In this document: piece by piece, positions 26,770 through 39,200 of the stretch
Layout of the letters: every line of letters begins with the position of its first letter
Position numbering within the stretch: the first letter of the stretch is position 1
Assembly: GCA_914767715.1 (NCBI GenBank)
Contig: OU612074.1
Span: forward strand, 19,950,062 to 20,014,061
DNA: 64,000 nucleotides
Reading direction: 5' to 3'
Source of the DNA: Membranipora membranacea
Lineage: Eukaryota > Bryozoa > Gymnolaemata > Cheilostomatida > Membraniporidae
Translations under genes and position numbers: made by a program
The notes under the pieces: model-generated
The model's database searches: none
What the model was told of the DNA's origin: nothing
The model's input: only the letters and a program-made list of their open reading frames with translations

Positions 26770-27689
26770 TATGTTAGGATATGAATATAATCACAATTGT
26801 TTTGATCATAAACTTCTCAACCATTCCATAAAATCACTGACCATCTGTTCTTTCTATGCGAATAAGATGCAGATATTGAATCAAGTCCTCATTCTCTCTA
26901 TTTACTATAAATATGCTGCCGAGTTGTGGAGGAGATAACTTTGTGAGTGATTTACTCTGTCTAAGTTATTAGACTTTCTCTATTTTTGTTTCTAATTTCC
27001 GTCCCATGAATAGTTACACGATAACCACAAGATGACAGTGGAGGAGTATCGTAAACAATGTAGAAAGTTTGTGAAGAAAACTTGCACCAAACATCACGGA
27101 CAGAGTCCCATTGCTGGATGTCAGATTTGCTGGAAGGTTTTCTGCGTTGAATGTACAACAGAGCAAGAAATTGCAAAGATGGTAAACAATTTTCAAATCC
27201 TTCACTTCGATTCTTACAACTATTCGTAACCTACAGGTATAAAATAAATAGTCAACATCAGAATGGTATTCAAGGCTGTAATATTCTTTCATGTAGACCA
27301 GTAACTGGTTAGAGAATAAGTCATGTGCAGTAGTAAAGGGTGATTTTATTTAACAACGTCTGACATCTGTAGATCAATCTTGATCTGGTTTGCCTGAGTA
27401 TGAAGTTGCCTCCCCCCTCAAGCCAGTAGAATTGGACTGAATTTGTCCTCATCTCATACAATGAATTATAATGTACCTGCCCGCATGGAAGTTGTGCCAT
27501 GTTGAACGCGCGACAAAATGTTTACCCGAGACCAAGTCTTGTTTAGTCTAATGATGAATCATGTCTTCATGATTTGTAGGTTCAGCTCACAGAACTCAGA
27601 TACTAGAGAAGCTAGTACAGTATATAGAGGGTGAGGTAGATATACTGAAGACAGAAGCTTCTAAACTTGATACTAAACTATCAGAAAAA

Positions 27690-27973
27690 TACAATAGATT
27701 TAGCAGCTTGTCTTGAACAGTTTGATACAAGTTTTAGGCTAACAATTATTGTGGAAGAAGAAATAGCATCAAGTCGATAACAAGACACTGCTTATTTTAA
27801 AGCAACTTTCAAACTCAAAATCCGATAAAAATTGATCGAGTTATGAACAAAAACCTGGATTTTGGACAGCAACATCGCTTCTACATCTTCCGATGTTGTC
27901 ACTTTGCCTCACAATTAAGTGCCTCACTTCAGCTGTATATGGTGTCCTCTCTCAGTTTATTATTAAGCCTATG
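27690..27973. mobile_element. P-type MITE, right half only (TRIM copy A)
   Basis: Matches the interior and right arm of the MITE at 63238-63724, ending ATTAAGCCTATG before CCATTTCC. The left half and about 1.7 kb of TRIM sequence (rest of coiled coil) are missing; the break is at about 27685-27690. Confidence 0.8.
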
Positions 27974-30549
27974 CCATTTCCTAATTTAATTATGTGAAAG
28001 TTATAGGGAGTTATTTCTCCACAAAGCTAGAGAAGACAAGTCTCAAAAAAAGGTAACTTGTATTACATATGATCGCCTTTCTGGTTGGTACGACCAAGAT
28101 AATTTTACCTTTCAGTTTTAGATACACATAAACCATTGTATAATTATTATCAGACAATTTCCATTTTACGAAGGATTATTGATATTCTAGTTTTATTTTG
28201 ACTATGGAACCTCGGATAAAATACACTGAATTTTTTTCCTTTTGATAACCATGTTTAACTTATATATCTCTGATATATTACAGCCCCTATCAGAGGTATA
28301 GAGGTGAAGATAATAACTACTGACCCGATCTCTCTCACTGAGGACAGAGAACATGCTAAACCAACCAATCAGATCCCAGCTGTCCTTGCCCCTCCCACTT
28401 CTATGAAATTACTGCAAGAGATTAGTTAGGGTAATTACTGCACAACAGCGTGTCGTTATAAGAATCAGACTTATGTTGGTCTTGATGGGAGATCTGTAGT
28501 TAGAATAGGTCCTGATTATAAAGTCACACAATTCATTAAACTGAGTGACCATGCAACAGGGATGGCAGTGTGTGGTGATCAGCTGGTCACCACTACTTGG
28601 GGTGATCCACAAACAGTCAGTATACATGAGATATCTACTGGTAGAATAGTTACAAGCTGGACTCATAGTGATGGTGCATTCTGGAGATCCGGTAGTAACT
28701 TAGCTGTAGTAGGTGAGCAGATAATCATATCTGATAGAGATAATAAGAGACTGAGTGCTTATTCTAAAATTGTTACATTAATCAAACACATCCCCTGTCC
28801 TCAGCTTTCACCTAGGGAGATTTGCCTCAGTGCTGCTGACAATGACAGCATCATCTTATCTGACAATGAGACATCTAAAGTACACAAGATCAGCATAACT
28901 ACAGGAGATGTTATCTGGACATCATCTGATGTAACTGGACCACTCGGAGTAACCTGCAATAACGATCAGTATGTGCTGGTGGTTCTGAAGGCAGAACAAC
29001 AATGATCAGCATTCTAGATATCAGTACAGGTGAGCTTAGAAATATTATTTGATTTGTCCTTTAAATATTTTGCTTGCCATGTTCCGCGGAACTATTGGAA
29101 TAAACAGCACTTCTCTTATATTGCAAATAAATAAACCAACTGTGCCTGAAAATTGTTTATGGTCTGCTGTTCGTAGACAAATAATAAATATATGATCTCG
29201 GTTTATATATTTTGCACATATAAAGTATGATTTAAATAAACATTGATCAATTCATTGAGATGCAATAGAATAATAAAGTTGTTGAAAGAGCAAATCATTA
29301 TCTACAAATTTACTTTTAGGGAAAATAATCAGGACAATTATAGAAGACCCCAGAGTTATGAGTCATAGCTTTATATACAGCCTCTGTGTAGAAGGTGAGA
29401 CTCTGATTGTACCCCGATACCATTGTATGAAGGTTCTCTACTATAGACTGGAGTAACCTTCTCCCTACTGACAGATATAGATGTACATCTTGGTAAGTTA
29501 TATATATATTTATATATCTTGTAGAGACAACCCGGTACCTTGAGGAGATTACGCCTGAACTTGTCTTCCGGTAATAAGTCATAGGTTTTATCTAATGTAT
29601 ACATGTTGTTGGCTGTTTATAACAAAGATCACCAACTCTTCTGTGGTTAGTTGAACATTATTGACAACCAATATTAGCAAAGACATCTGCATCACTTAGT
29701 AAAGGAGCAGCCGCAGTGATGCCTCAAACATTGTCATCAACTGCCATCACTTTCTAGAGAAGAGTCAATCACCGCCAATCTTCAGATAAAACTGTGCGTT
29801 CAATGAGAAGCCACAGACTCAATAACACGTTGCTTGCATATGGCATGTACAGTAAGATATATATCTGTGGTACAACTATGTTTTTTGTGTTTTTCAGATG
29901 ATCAGCTATATTTTGAATGTTTTTAATTTTAGTCTCATTTTAATGGCAAGGCAAGCATGCAAAATATAACAAGTAAATATTGAAATACGTAGTTCTTTCA
30001 AATTTATGTGTCATTCATTAGAACGTCAAAGTGTCATCTTGACCAGTGAATGGACTACTTACGTGATCAAACAAACCAAATATGGGCTAGTCAGTCCCTA
30101 CAGTGTGTTGCATATTCCATTCCTGAAAGACTGCTGGGTAATCTCATTGATTATATTATGAATGGGTAGTATATATGAGAGTACATGAGGAGCTGATAGG
30201 GTTGATGACTTACCTGTTAGCTTAAAATCTGCTGAGAAGTAACTGGAAGCAAATTCAAAACTTCATGACGACCAAATCACTCTTGTATGAGGTCACTGCA
30301 AGTGAAAATTTTATTACAAGGAGTTATGTTCCTTTTTAGTATGAGAAGACGACTAAGTATTTATGGTACATGATATCAGGGAGAGTGGGATGGGTATTTC
30401 CACCCTCCCTGATGATATGATGCCCCACGCTAGCTCCCCAGCTGGCCCTCATTAACCTTCATTGATGATTACCCTTAGTAACTTTCCAGATTATAAAACG
30501 CTGCACTAAACTAAATTAAGAATTGCATCTCTCGTGAGTCTCACTCAGG

Positions 30550-30941
30550 CAGTGGCGTATATTAGCACTCACGGCCCACGGATTCCCGTGAGTGGCTGAA
30601 TAGCTCAGTGTGTAGAGCGTCCGCTTTATAATCAGATTGTTGTGGGTTCGAAACCCATCAAGGTCAATTTTTTTTTCAAATGGGAGCATTTTTACCGTAA
30701 TCTTCTACTGCTATTGAGTTGTTTTCTGAAAGTACCCAACAGCTCAGTGAGCTATTGAAATACCTCTCTGCTTGCACTATTTTGCTACCGATATGCAAAA
30801 ATTTCCGTGGTGGGAGGGCGCTTAAGCGCCCCTCCCACACCCTCCCCGCCACGCTTACGGCGTGTGGATCGGGCTGCGCCCGATTATTATGCTCATCTCT
30901 GAAAAGTCAGTGAGTGAAATTTTATAGAATATACGCCCCTG
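30550..30941. mobile_element. hAT-type non-autonomous element with perfect 8-bp target duplication
   Basis: Begins CAGTGGCGTATATT and ends AATATACGCCCCTG, the hAT-style CAGnGGCG terminus, flanked by CACTCAGG on both sides (30542-30549 and 30942-30949). The interior is 392 bp with no transposase. It holds a tRNA-like sequence (about 30592-30664) and a GC-rich hairpin-prone block (GGGCGCTTAAGCGCCC near 30818). Confidence 0.88.
30592..30664 (+). other. tRNA-like sequence inside the hAT MITE
   Basis: D arm AGCTCAGTGTGTAGAGCG (GCTC/GAGC pairs), anticodon region CCGCTTTATAATCAGAT and T arm GTGGGTTCGAAACCCAT (perfect stem, TTCGAAA loop), followed by a T run at 30667. The anticodon stem is broken by CCGC in place of a TCAGA partner, the same substitution as at 26573-26654. 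Probably a tRNA-derived SINE head rather than a tRNA gene. Confidence 0.55.
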
Positions 30942-31309
30942 CACTCAGGAATCTCATGGTAATTGTATTCTATTTATTTACCAACATTATCATTATCATG
31001 TGTTCTTCATATTTTCAAAACATTGAACAATACCAACTAAAGGTGAATGCTATTTTCTACTATATATTATATGTGAGTTTTGGATGAGGAGAGAAACATT
31101 GTAAAACTGTTTTCTGATGGTAACTCAATCAATTTGGGTCAGATATTGAGTTGCAACGGATTTAACAGCTTGTCATGATCAACATGTTATTAATCTCAAC
31201 CTCAACCTCAAATTTTTGAATTTAAAAACTGCATGAAATATTAGAGCTGCTGAATCTATATACTTATTGTACAAAGTTTGGATGCTTCCCGTTTCAGCTA
31301 TCAAAATTC

Positions 31310-31328
31310 GGGGGGGGGGGGGGGGGGG
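31310..31328. repeat. Run of 19 G
   Basis: Uninterrupted G run. Similar runs occur at about 33819-33830 and 59596-59604 (TRIM RING/B-box1 intron) and at about 39104-39118 (THAP remnant). Length is prone to sequencing error. Confidence 0.9.
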
Positions 31329-32489
31329 AGGGGGCTATCGTAATATTTATCACATTTCCAAGTTGGAAATCAGTGATACAGATTTTGATCCTTTAGTGCA
31401 GGTACCTATCAAGCAGATTATGATGAGAATTTACCTTGACAATTTCTATTTTATACATGACTTTTATAGGATGGCTGCTCATTATTAAATTCTTATTATA
31501 AGTAATTTGGGAGGCCTCAAACCATGGAGTGCTCAACTCACTAACCCAGTTGTAGATAACAATTTCCATGCAGCAGAAAGGACCGTCCGACACACTATTG
31601 ATACCATAGGGCTAGCGCCAAATTTTGAATAATGTAGTTGTCACCGTACTTTATCAAATTTATTACTTATCAACATTAAGGGCACATTTAAAAGAGCATC
31701 CCACTGTACAATCATCTACATATTCAAAATGTTCAGTACCATGATTTGGGCTTTAATGGGTACTAATTATCAGCATTATGTCGTTGCGTCGCAGTATTTA
31801 ACGGGGACACTTTTTGATAGGCTATTTACTACACAGTGTCCTGTCTAATGTTGTGTGTTTTGTCTATGGTATTTACCCTCAGGGCGTCACAAAACCCCGA
31901 AGATCCGAACAGCTTGGGCACATGACTCTGCCATGGTAAACTTCTTGAATAAAACGATAGTTTAAATTCCTGCTCCTTTATAACAATTTTTATACCATAT
32001 TTGAAGACCTGTTATCGAATACTGAATAATTTAGCACAGAACCAAGACTTATCGATAAATTTTTATTTCTTGACTGAGTAAATCCATCCATTCAATCTAT
32101 ATATCTTATCATTTAATTTGCAATCACCACTTCCCTTTTCTTGGTAATGCTTATTTAGAGACAACAGTTAGAATAAGGTTAGAAGTGTAAAACTTACTGC
32201 CTTTGAAGTTATGAGTTGTCTCACTCTGCAGTGTTTCTATGGATTCTATGTAAAATGGTTCATTTAGTTTAGCCTTAGAACCACAATATCTTTTGAGTAT
32301 GAAGGAAAAATTTGTATAGGCCCCACGGTGTAATAATGAATAAGCAACAAAATTTTGCTAAGGGAATTCCCCTGACACTGACTTCCTGACCAGGCCCCTC
32401 CCCCTAATACAATTTTCATCAACTCATGGTGTTGACACTTTGGAGCAAGTGATTGTGAGAGGAGATTACTGTAACCTCTATCTATATCC

Positions 32490-32585
32490 TACACACAAAG
32501 CTCACTTTGTCTTGTGACAGATCAATCAGTGTTACATCATCAGTCTCTTCATTACATCTTCTACTACATCTCATCACCACAACTG
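32490..32585 (+). other. Possible 5' non-coding exon of TRIM copy B
   Basis: The sequence before a GTTAGT donor (after ACAACTG, 32585) is conserved before copies B, D (donor GTGAGT at 54280) and E (58356), about 0.3-0.7 kb upstream of the RING exon that carries the first ATG behind an AG acceptor. Conservation and donor placement suggest an untranslated first exon; its 5' end is not defined. Confidence 0.35.
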
Positions 32586-33272
32586 GTTAGTGGGTAGTAG
32601 TCTGTCTTATATTTGATTGTATTGTACACTGCTACACCTTGAGGTGGGAAGCTCATTCACACTGCTGTGCAGTTGGATATCAAACTAACACTGCAGAGTA
32701 TAAGTGAAACTCACTGTCCTCTTGCCTTGCAGCCAGAAGGTAACAAATTTCCAAAGACATTTAACTATATATTTGGTTACTGCTGATCACAGTCATGTTC
32801 TGTAGGGGGAGTATCCACTTTTATGTAAAAAATCATAGTAGAGGGTTTGTTGATGCAGCCCATATTGCGTGCTCAGACATATTTTCGGTACTGCGTCCAA
32901 TCAAACACTCGTTCGAGGTGCAACAAAAGATGTGTGGCAGGTGCTCTATGGGACATGTCTTATATTGCACTCATGCTGCCCCCTACAGCACCAGTAAGAC
33001 TGACTGCTGTAAGAGGTTTGAGCGCTGTAAGACAATGTCATAAGTCTCACAACACCTTCGCCAGTGCCGGTTTTAGTCCCAAATCATAACAACATAAATT
33101 ATTGTAATGCTAGCCATTACTATGAATGTCCCCTTCATAGTAGTGTAGGAGAGTACATGCCTAAGGCTGAGACCGTGGTGACCCTTCATGAATAAAAAAC
33201 TACCTGCTTCTCCAACTGAATCTCATTATCTATAGCTCGTTCCCCTGATTCTTATTTTTCCACCTTAAGATA

Positions 33273-36200
33273 ATGGCTGGATTGGCAGATGCTAGAACTG
33301 AAGAGATAGCCTGTAGCTTCTGTCTAGAGTATGGTCGCTATCTGACTAGACCTCGCTCTCTACCCTGCGGACACTACTGCTGTGAGCCGTGCCTAGAGAC
33401 AGATTTTATAACTCAGAAGGTGGTCAGGTGTATCAGGTGTAGGTAAGAAGTCCCACTGAGATAACGACCTGAAGTAAAGTAACTGGACATGTGGTCGAAC
33501 AATTGGCTGCTTCCGGAAATTTTGACAGGCCAGGCTTATCTCCCCACAGACTTCAATAAATAACATGTTTATGCATCAAACTTATGCAAGTCTACTTGTG
33601 AGATAATCAATCCTATTTGGATGAACAAGATATGGCCTCTGTGACTTTCCTGAGATAGGTACTAAGGGAAATCGTCATCACAAGCTACCTCATACCTGTC
33701 AATATTCCGGCTATTCTTTATGTCAAAGATCAAATTGGGTGATGCAATATTGAATCTGTAATCAAAGCAAAAGCCAATCTGTGAGATGGTCACACTTTTT
33801 GAGGGTTTGGCTAGGCAAGGGGGGGGGGGGTTGCATTCCAACATCAGGTAGGATTGCTTGTGCCTGGAATTGAACCTTCACTTGAAAGATCATATACCTA
33901 TAACCTAACCATTATAACCTCTACTGCCTCACTCGACACTTTATTAAAAGTTACATAATGATAGCAGATCCAGATTGATTGCTGGTGTGAGGTGAGGTGC
34001 CCTTTGGTCAAACCATGAGCCTACCTTTCTGTCCTTCGACTCATTCTTGTCACGCATAAATCGTTGAGTTCTAATTGGGTCTTATCCAGTTAGCATATAT
34101 TTCCATATGTTAAATTCTATCCTACAGCACAGTGTATGACATAGATTTGTATTCTCTGCCACATGCTGACACAAGTGAGAGCACAACTCCAGTATTCTGT
34201 GATGCCTGCTCTAAAAAGGGAGAAAAACTCAAAGCTGAAGTGTATTGTGCTGCCTGTACTCAGTGCTTGTGTACTAAACATAAACAGGTAAAACTCATCT
34301 CCGTGAAAACTAACAGCTCTTTATACAGCCACCGATTGAATCTTGTGACCAAAATTACAATCTTATCAGTCGATGATTGTCTCATAAAATAAACCCGTTG
34401 GGTGTCTGATATATTCGAGCTTTTAAGTACCAGTGATAAGATTACTGTGCAAACAGTGATAGAGTAAGTCTGAAATAGTCTGGTTGTTATTTTCAGTTGA
34501 CTGTCACGTATCCCTTGATAGCACAAAGTTCAGATGAATTTTGTGGTTTCAATCAAATGGGGACTGTGGCTGCACAGTTTATGATATGATCGGAATCACA
34601 CTTCTTGCGGTCATGCAGGGCTGAAGTTCTGAGATAGGCACTTACTCCTCTACAATGCTTATTAATGTGGCCTTCAAACATTAAATTGAATATTCGATGT
34701 CAAAATCCTCTCGTTAGGGATATGTTTTTGCTTTTTATAAACATTTAAATATCTTGGGGCTGGTACTTTGACCGTGGCACAGTAGGAAGAGATAATAGCA
34801 CCCCAACTAGAGTAATGTTGTGCACAAAGTTTTGCCTCCCCCACTTTTTTGTCTAAGCTACGGCCCTGTCATGAGTATGCTCTTGCACCGTTTATCCAAA
34901 TCTAGGACCACCTATTAGTTTCAACACAAGAAAGATTCGAGTTCAGACCCCATTTCTCTCTTTCTTATTATAAACATGCTGATGGCTTCAAAACACATTA
35001 GATGACCTGTGTAGGAATTTCTCTGTCTCAAATATTTTCAGACTTAGGCTTGATTGATGTGAGTTTTTATTTTCAGTCTCATGATGAGTTTTTCGATAAC
35101 CACAAGAAGATGACAGTGGAGGAGTATCGTAAACAATGTAGAAAGTTTGTTAAGAAAACCTGCACTAAACACCAGGGGCAGAGTCTCATTACTGGATGTC
35201 AGATTTGCTGGGAGGTCTTCTGTGCTGAATGTACGACCGAGCCGACGGCCTGCAAAGATGGTAAAATCATTTACAAGCTGTGATACCCCTACATGCGGAC
35301 TATGAGCTATCAATATTGTAGTAGTGTAGAAGTCTGTGATATTATTTAAGAGGGACCAGTTTGTGGTGAACCAACTAAACGCAAATAAAGTAATTAGTTT
35401 AAAGCTTTTTACAAGCAGTTTTAGGATCTATGAAGACTAATTATTATCAGATAAACATTAGAACTTTCTCCCCCTAGAGCCAGTAGAATGGGACAACTCT
35501 TCATGCAGCCAAATTGGTCCAATCATGACCTCGGTTCTATGATTGTGATGTCGATGACTAATAACTTAGGCTGGTATTTATCTCCCCTGTTAGATGACAA
35601 AGAGTTCATATCCATCTCCTGTCTGCCTGGTCTCAGTAAATTCTTATTTAGATTTAAGAAGTTATCTCCTCCACACACACCTCAGTGCTAGCCTGTACTT
35701 TTAGTGATAACAGAGCTGGTTGGTTGGTTTATTTTGTCACAAAATTTAGGTATGCTGAGAGATTGAGTGTTTATACTGTTACATGAGTAGGGAATACCAA
35801 AAAGAAACATCAACAAAATGAGTAAAGTAAAGTCTGACTTCTAGTGGATTAAAAAATATCTTGCAATATCAAAATCAAGTGTCTGAGGAATGAGTCTTGA
35901 GTCTTGAGCTGCAGGTGATGTTTAGTCTAATAATGAATCATGTCTTCATGATTTGTAGGTTCAGCTCACAGAACTCAGATACTAGAGAAGCTAGTAAAGT
36001 ATATAGAGGGTGAGGTAGATATACTGAAGACAGAAGCTTCTAAACTTGATACTAAACTATCAGCTTATAGTAAGAAATGTGCCACAATACTTGAGGAGCA
36101 GAAAACAGAAACAGACAGTCTTCTGAAAGTGCTGCATGAAACCCGAGACGAGCAGGTGAGCAAATCTGACAATGTACATCACACAAGCCACACCAGTCCT

Positions 36201-39200
36201 GTTTAACTTGGTTTAAATGTTGGTTAGAACCACAAGGGTTCATCATCACTCGCCGCATCCCGAGGCATGGGTGGCGAGATAGGTTGCCTTAGTAGCTAGG
36301 ACGCAATGGCTGCGCCAATTTGCTCTCAGTTTGTAGGCAGGTCGGAGCAGCCAACAAGGTCCAACAATCCCCTGTGACCAGTGGACTGCAGTGGAACTCA
36401 AACCAACACCATTCAATACTTGCATGCTAAATACCAGCGCTCTAACCAACTAAGCCACCTCCTACTCCTTGTGCGCTGCTTGTGATAAGGTTATTTGGCT
36501 TAGTGAGTAGTAGTAGTTTGTCCGGCAGATAATAGTTGTACTATGTCCTGAATCATTGATAATCAAATCAAACGTTCCTGTTATAGCTGGCAGATATTAG
36601 AGCTAAATACGACAAACTGGAGGCAGAGCTGGTGGAAAAGAGGGAGACGACTCATCGAGAGATTGAGGAATTTCTCTCTAACAAGTTGGGAGACATGTTA
36701 ACAGATTTAAGAAGGGAGATCAAACTCTGTGAGGCCAGACTGAGAGATAATCATCAGGTGACAAAATTATCAACATAAATTGAGATTTTCTTAATCTTTG
36801 TGTATGAGAGCAAAGACAACTTTAGAATCCCAGGCTTGACCCAAACTCTCAGGTTACTGATATAAGAAGGGAGATCAAACTCTGTGAGGCCAGACTGAGA
36901 GATAATCATCAGGTGACAAAATTATCAACATAAATTGAGATTTTCTTAATCTTTGTGTATGAGAGCAAAGACAACTTTAGAATCCCAGGCTTGACCCAAA
37001 CTCTCAGGTTACTGATATGATTGTTGTAACAATTATATTGTTCTCCATCATTTGCGATTGGTAAAGGTATCCAGGGTAATGAATCCTACACTCACATCTT
37101 TCCTCGCAAAAGATAAATCTATTGAATGTTTTATACTTTCACTGATTCACAACTGATTCTATCTTGTTTGTACGACGTAAATTATAAGTTTTTATGGCAT
37201 TTTTCAGATGTGAGATATAAAGACGCTCAAAATTAGATCAAATCACTTTGGCAGTAAAAAACTCCTAATCTGAAGATACTCAATTTTCTCACAGAAATAT
37301 AAATCAATTGAATGTATTCTGCCTGCAAAGTAGTTTTATTTCAAAGCAGTATTTTACATTGATACTGATTCACTGATATTTCTACTCTGTTTCTGATTTT
37401 TGCTTTCTATAAGATAGAGTTTTTATTTTTACTGCTTTATTTAGGTGGACGTGGTTGTGAAATATAAAGATGCGCAAAGTCTAATCAAATCACTTCTGGA
37501 GGAGAAAACTCCAAGTCTGAAGATAAACAACGTATTAGTACTTGCAAAGACAGGTAAGTATTGATTAATCAACCTTAGGCTGTCAGGTAAAAACTCTGAT
37601 AATCACAACAAGTAGAAGCCTTCAAAATATATTCTGGAGAAAACTGACATGCTAATTTTTTATCCTTCTAGTCCTTCGAGATATTACTGTGTTGGAACAA
37701 ACAGCGACTCTGTAAACATTCAATGAATCTCAGCCACTAGATATTAGCGGGTTAAACCAGAGACATATAAATATTTATAAGTATTTATTTGGTTATGAGT
37801 TGAACATATACAACTAACCATTACCCATAGACTTAATGATAAACCTAGACAGGACACTATATGGAGCATTAGCATTGAGGCACTGAGGCACTTAATTGTG
37901 GGCGACGTGACGGCATTGGAAGGTGTGGAAGCAATGATGTTATCATATAGACCTACTAATAATAAACCTAGACAGGTGACAGATATAGAGCTTATACAGT
38001 GAGCAGTGAGGCCTATAATAGCTGGAATTCCCCAATGACACAACGATACTGTGTTGTGCACAGTGCATGCTGCAATGAATGGTTTTACCGTATGAGCGTG
38101 ACTGATTATAAGCTATAATGGCATTTTTCTCATAGAGATATCGTAGACCGATGCCTACAAGTTGATTTGATCTGAAAGGTGATGTACCAAGCAACGCCAT
38201 AGTCTCTGAATATTATCTCTAGCTTAAATATTGAATGAGATACAACCATTAGAAGTTGGCAATATCTGTAAACGTTGATACATTATAGCAAGGAGCAACA
38301 GTGAAGATAAAATGTGTCTTGTATTGGTTGTAATAATAAATGAGAAGTCTTATTCTTACTATGCAACTGAACATCCAGAAGTACCACTAGAAGTACGAGT
38401 TGCGTACTTTATATCATGATATGCATAGATAGACCAGTTACTGATGCTGAAATATTATCAATCTATTGAGTTTAGACCGGATGTTTTCATTTTTCTCTGA
38501 TGTTTTCTTCTGGGTTTCGTAATGAACTCGTATCATTATGCATCGGTGGATAAGGGATCTGATTGTTGAAGTGGAATGCACAGCACATTTCATAAATCCA
38601 TGCAAATTTCCTAAAAGAATATAGTTGAGGACTCTGTTTCGGGTTTTGATAAGTATGTTTGTGTCAACACCATTGCATGTTATATAATTGCGGAGTAGTT
38701 GCTCGCTCACTACGAAGAGTTTCTTTGTGTTGGGAGAAAGTACAACAAGCCCGCCCCTATTCTTGACGGACACCAGTGTAGTATCATCATTCGGGTCGTT
38801 AGTGTCTGTATCTATAAGTGAATCTCTACAGTCTGAACATGTCTAAGATACCTATCATGTTACGTTGTACTCTCTCCTTCTTCTCAAATCCGCGTATGCG
38901 TTGCTGCAATGTCTTTACTCGCCTCCTTTGTTTCGGAACTTTGGCTTCAGGAGTTGTCTTCTTTTGCCCACGCCCCTCCTGCGGCGCATCGCTACTCAGT
39001 ATTAAGGGTATATCTGGAACTACAGGTTTTGCTGCTTCAGCAGGAACTGTATCTGTTTGCACAGTATGTAAATCCTCACTAGTTTCTGCGCTTGAACTCG
39101 GGGGATGGGGGGGGGGGGGTTTGCAGCGTCTCTGCTTAACACTCTACGTTTTTTGGGTTGTGGGGGTCGTAGATACGCAGGATACTCCGGAAACATAGTA

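Larger units (their letters stand above)
26003..29456 (+). pseudogene. TRIM copy A: B-box / coiled-coil remnant / beta-propeller pseudogene
   Basis: Recognisable exons: B-box1 26003-26162 (YDIDLYSLPHADTSES, CDACSKKGE, CAACTQCLCSKHK), B-box2 27002-27181, start of coiled coil 27580-27684, propeller 28284-29029, last exon 29320-29456 (ends VLYYRLE-stop). Lesions: no RING exon upstream; B-box2 has lost its AG acceptor (CCG) and has an in-frame TAG after SHE; the coiled coil breaks off after 105 bp and is joined to the interior of a MITE; the propeller has an in-frame TAG near 28425 where copy B has TTG; a one-base deletion near 28983 shifts the frame. Reading against intact copy B makes every lesion explicit. 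Confidence 0.88.
29457..32460. other. Downstream flank of TRIM copy A and upstream flank of copy B
   Basis: No coding exon recognised. About 29620-30440 shares blocks with the flank after copy B (49190-49760), for example CAGTTCTTT.AAATTTAT.TGTCA and AAGTGAATGGA, so the 3' flank belongs to the duplicated unit. Contains a hAT-type MITE (30550-30941) and a G run at 31310-31328. From about 31775 it matches the region upstream of copy E (57449 on). Confidence 0.6.
31775..37945 (+). repeat. Segmental duplication unit containing TRIM copy B 5' part
   Basis: Co-linear with 57449-63355 including intergenic sequence, introns, G run and exon-remnant, with few substitutions and short indels. Introns are as similar as exons, pointing to a recent duplication or gene conversion. 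Confidence 0.88.

Noticed and set aside
32795-33089. Overlapping plus-strand frames upstream of copy B, partly repeated at 58560-58805
   Set aside because: Repetition comes from the segmental duplication; frames differ between copies and show no domain or splice context.
35478-35550. Possible extra TRIM exon after a CCCCCTAG acceptor (EPVEWDNSSCSQIG...), between B-box2 and coiled coil
   Set aside because: In phase but soon hits a stop and is not conserved in copies A or D; its identity in E only reflects the recent B/E duplication.
38826-39198. Plus-strand open frame of 126 codons, Cys-rich
   Set aside because: It is the antisense shadow of the THAP gene remnant, which has recognisable domains on the minus strand.
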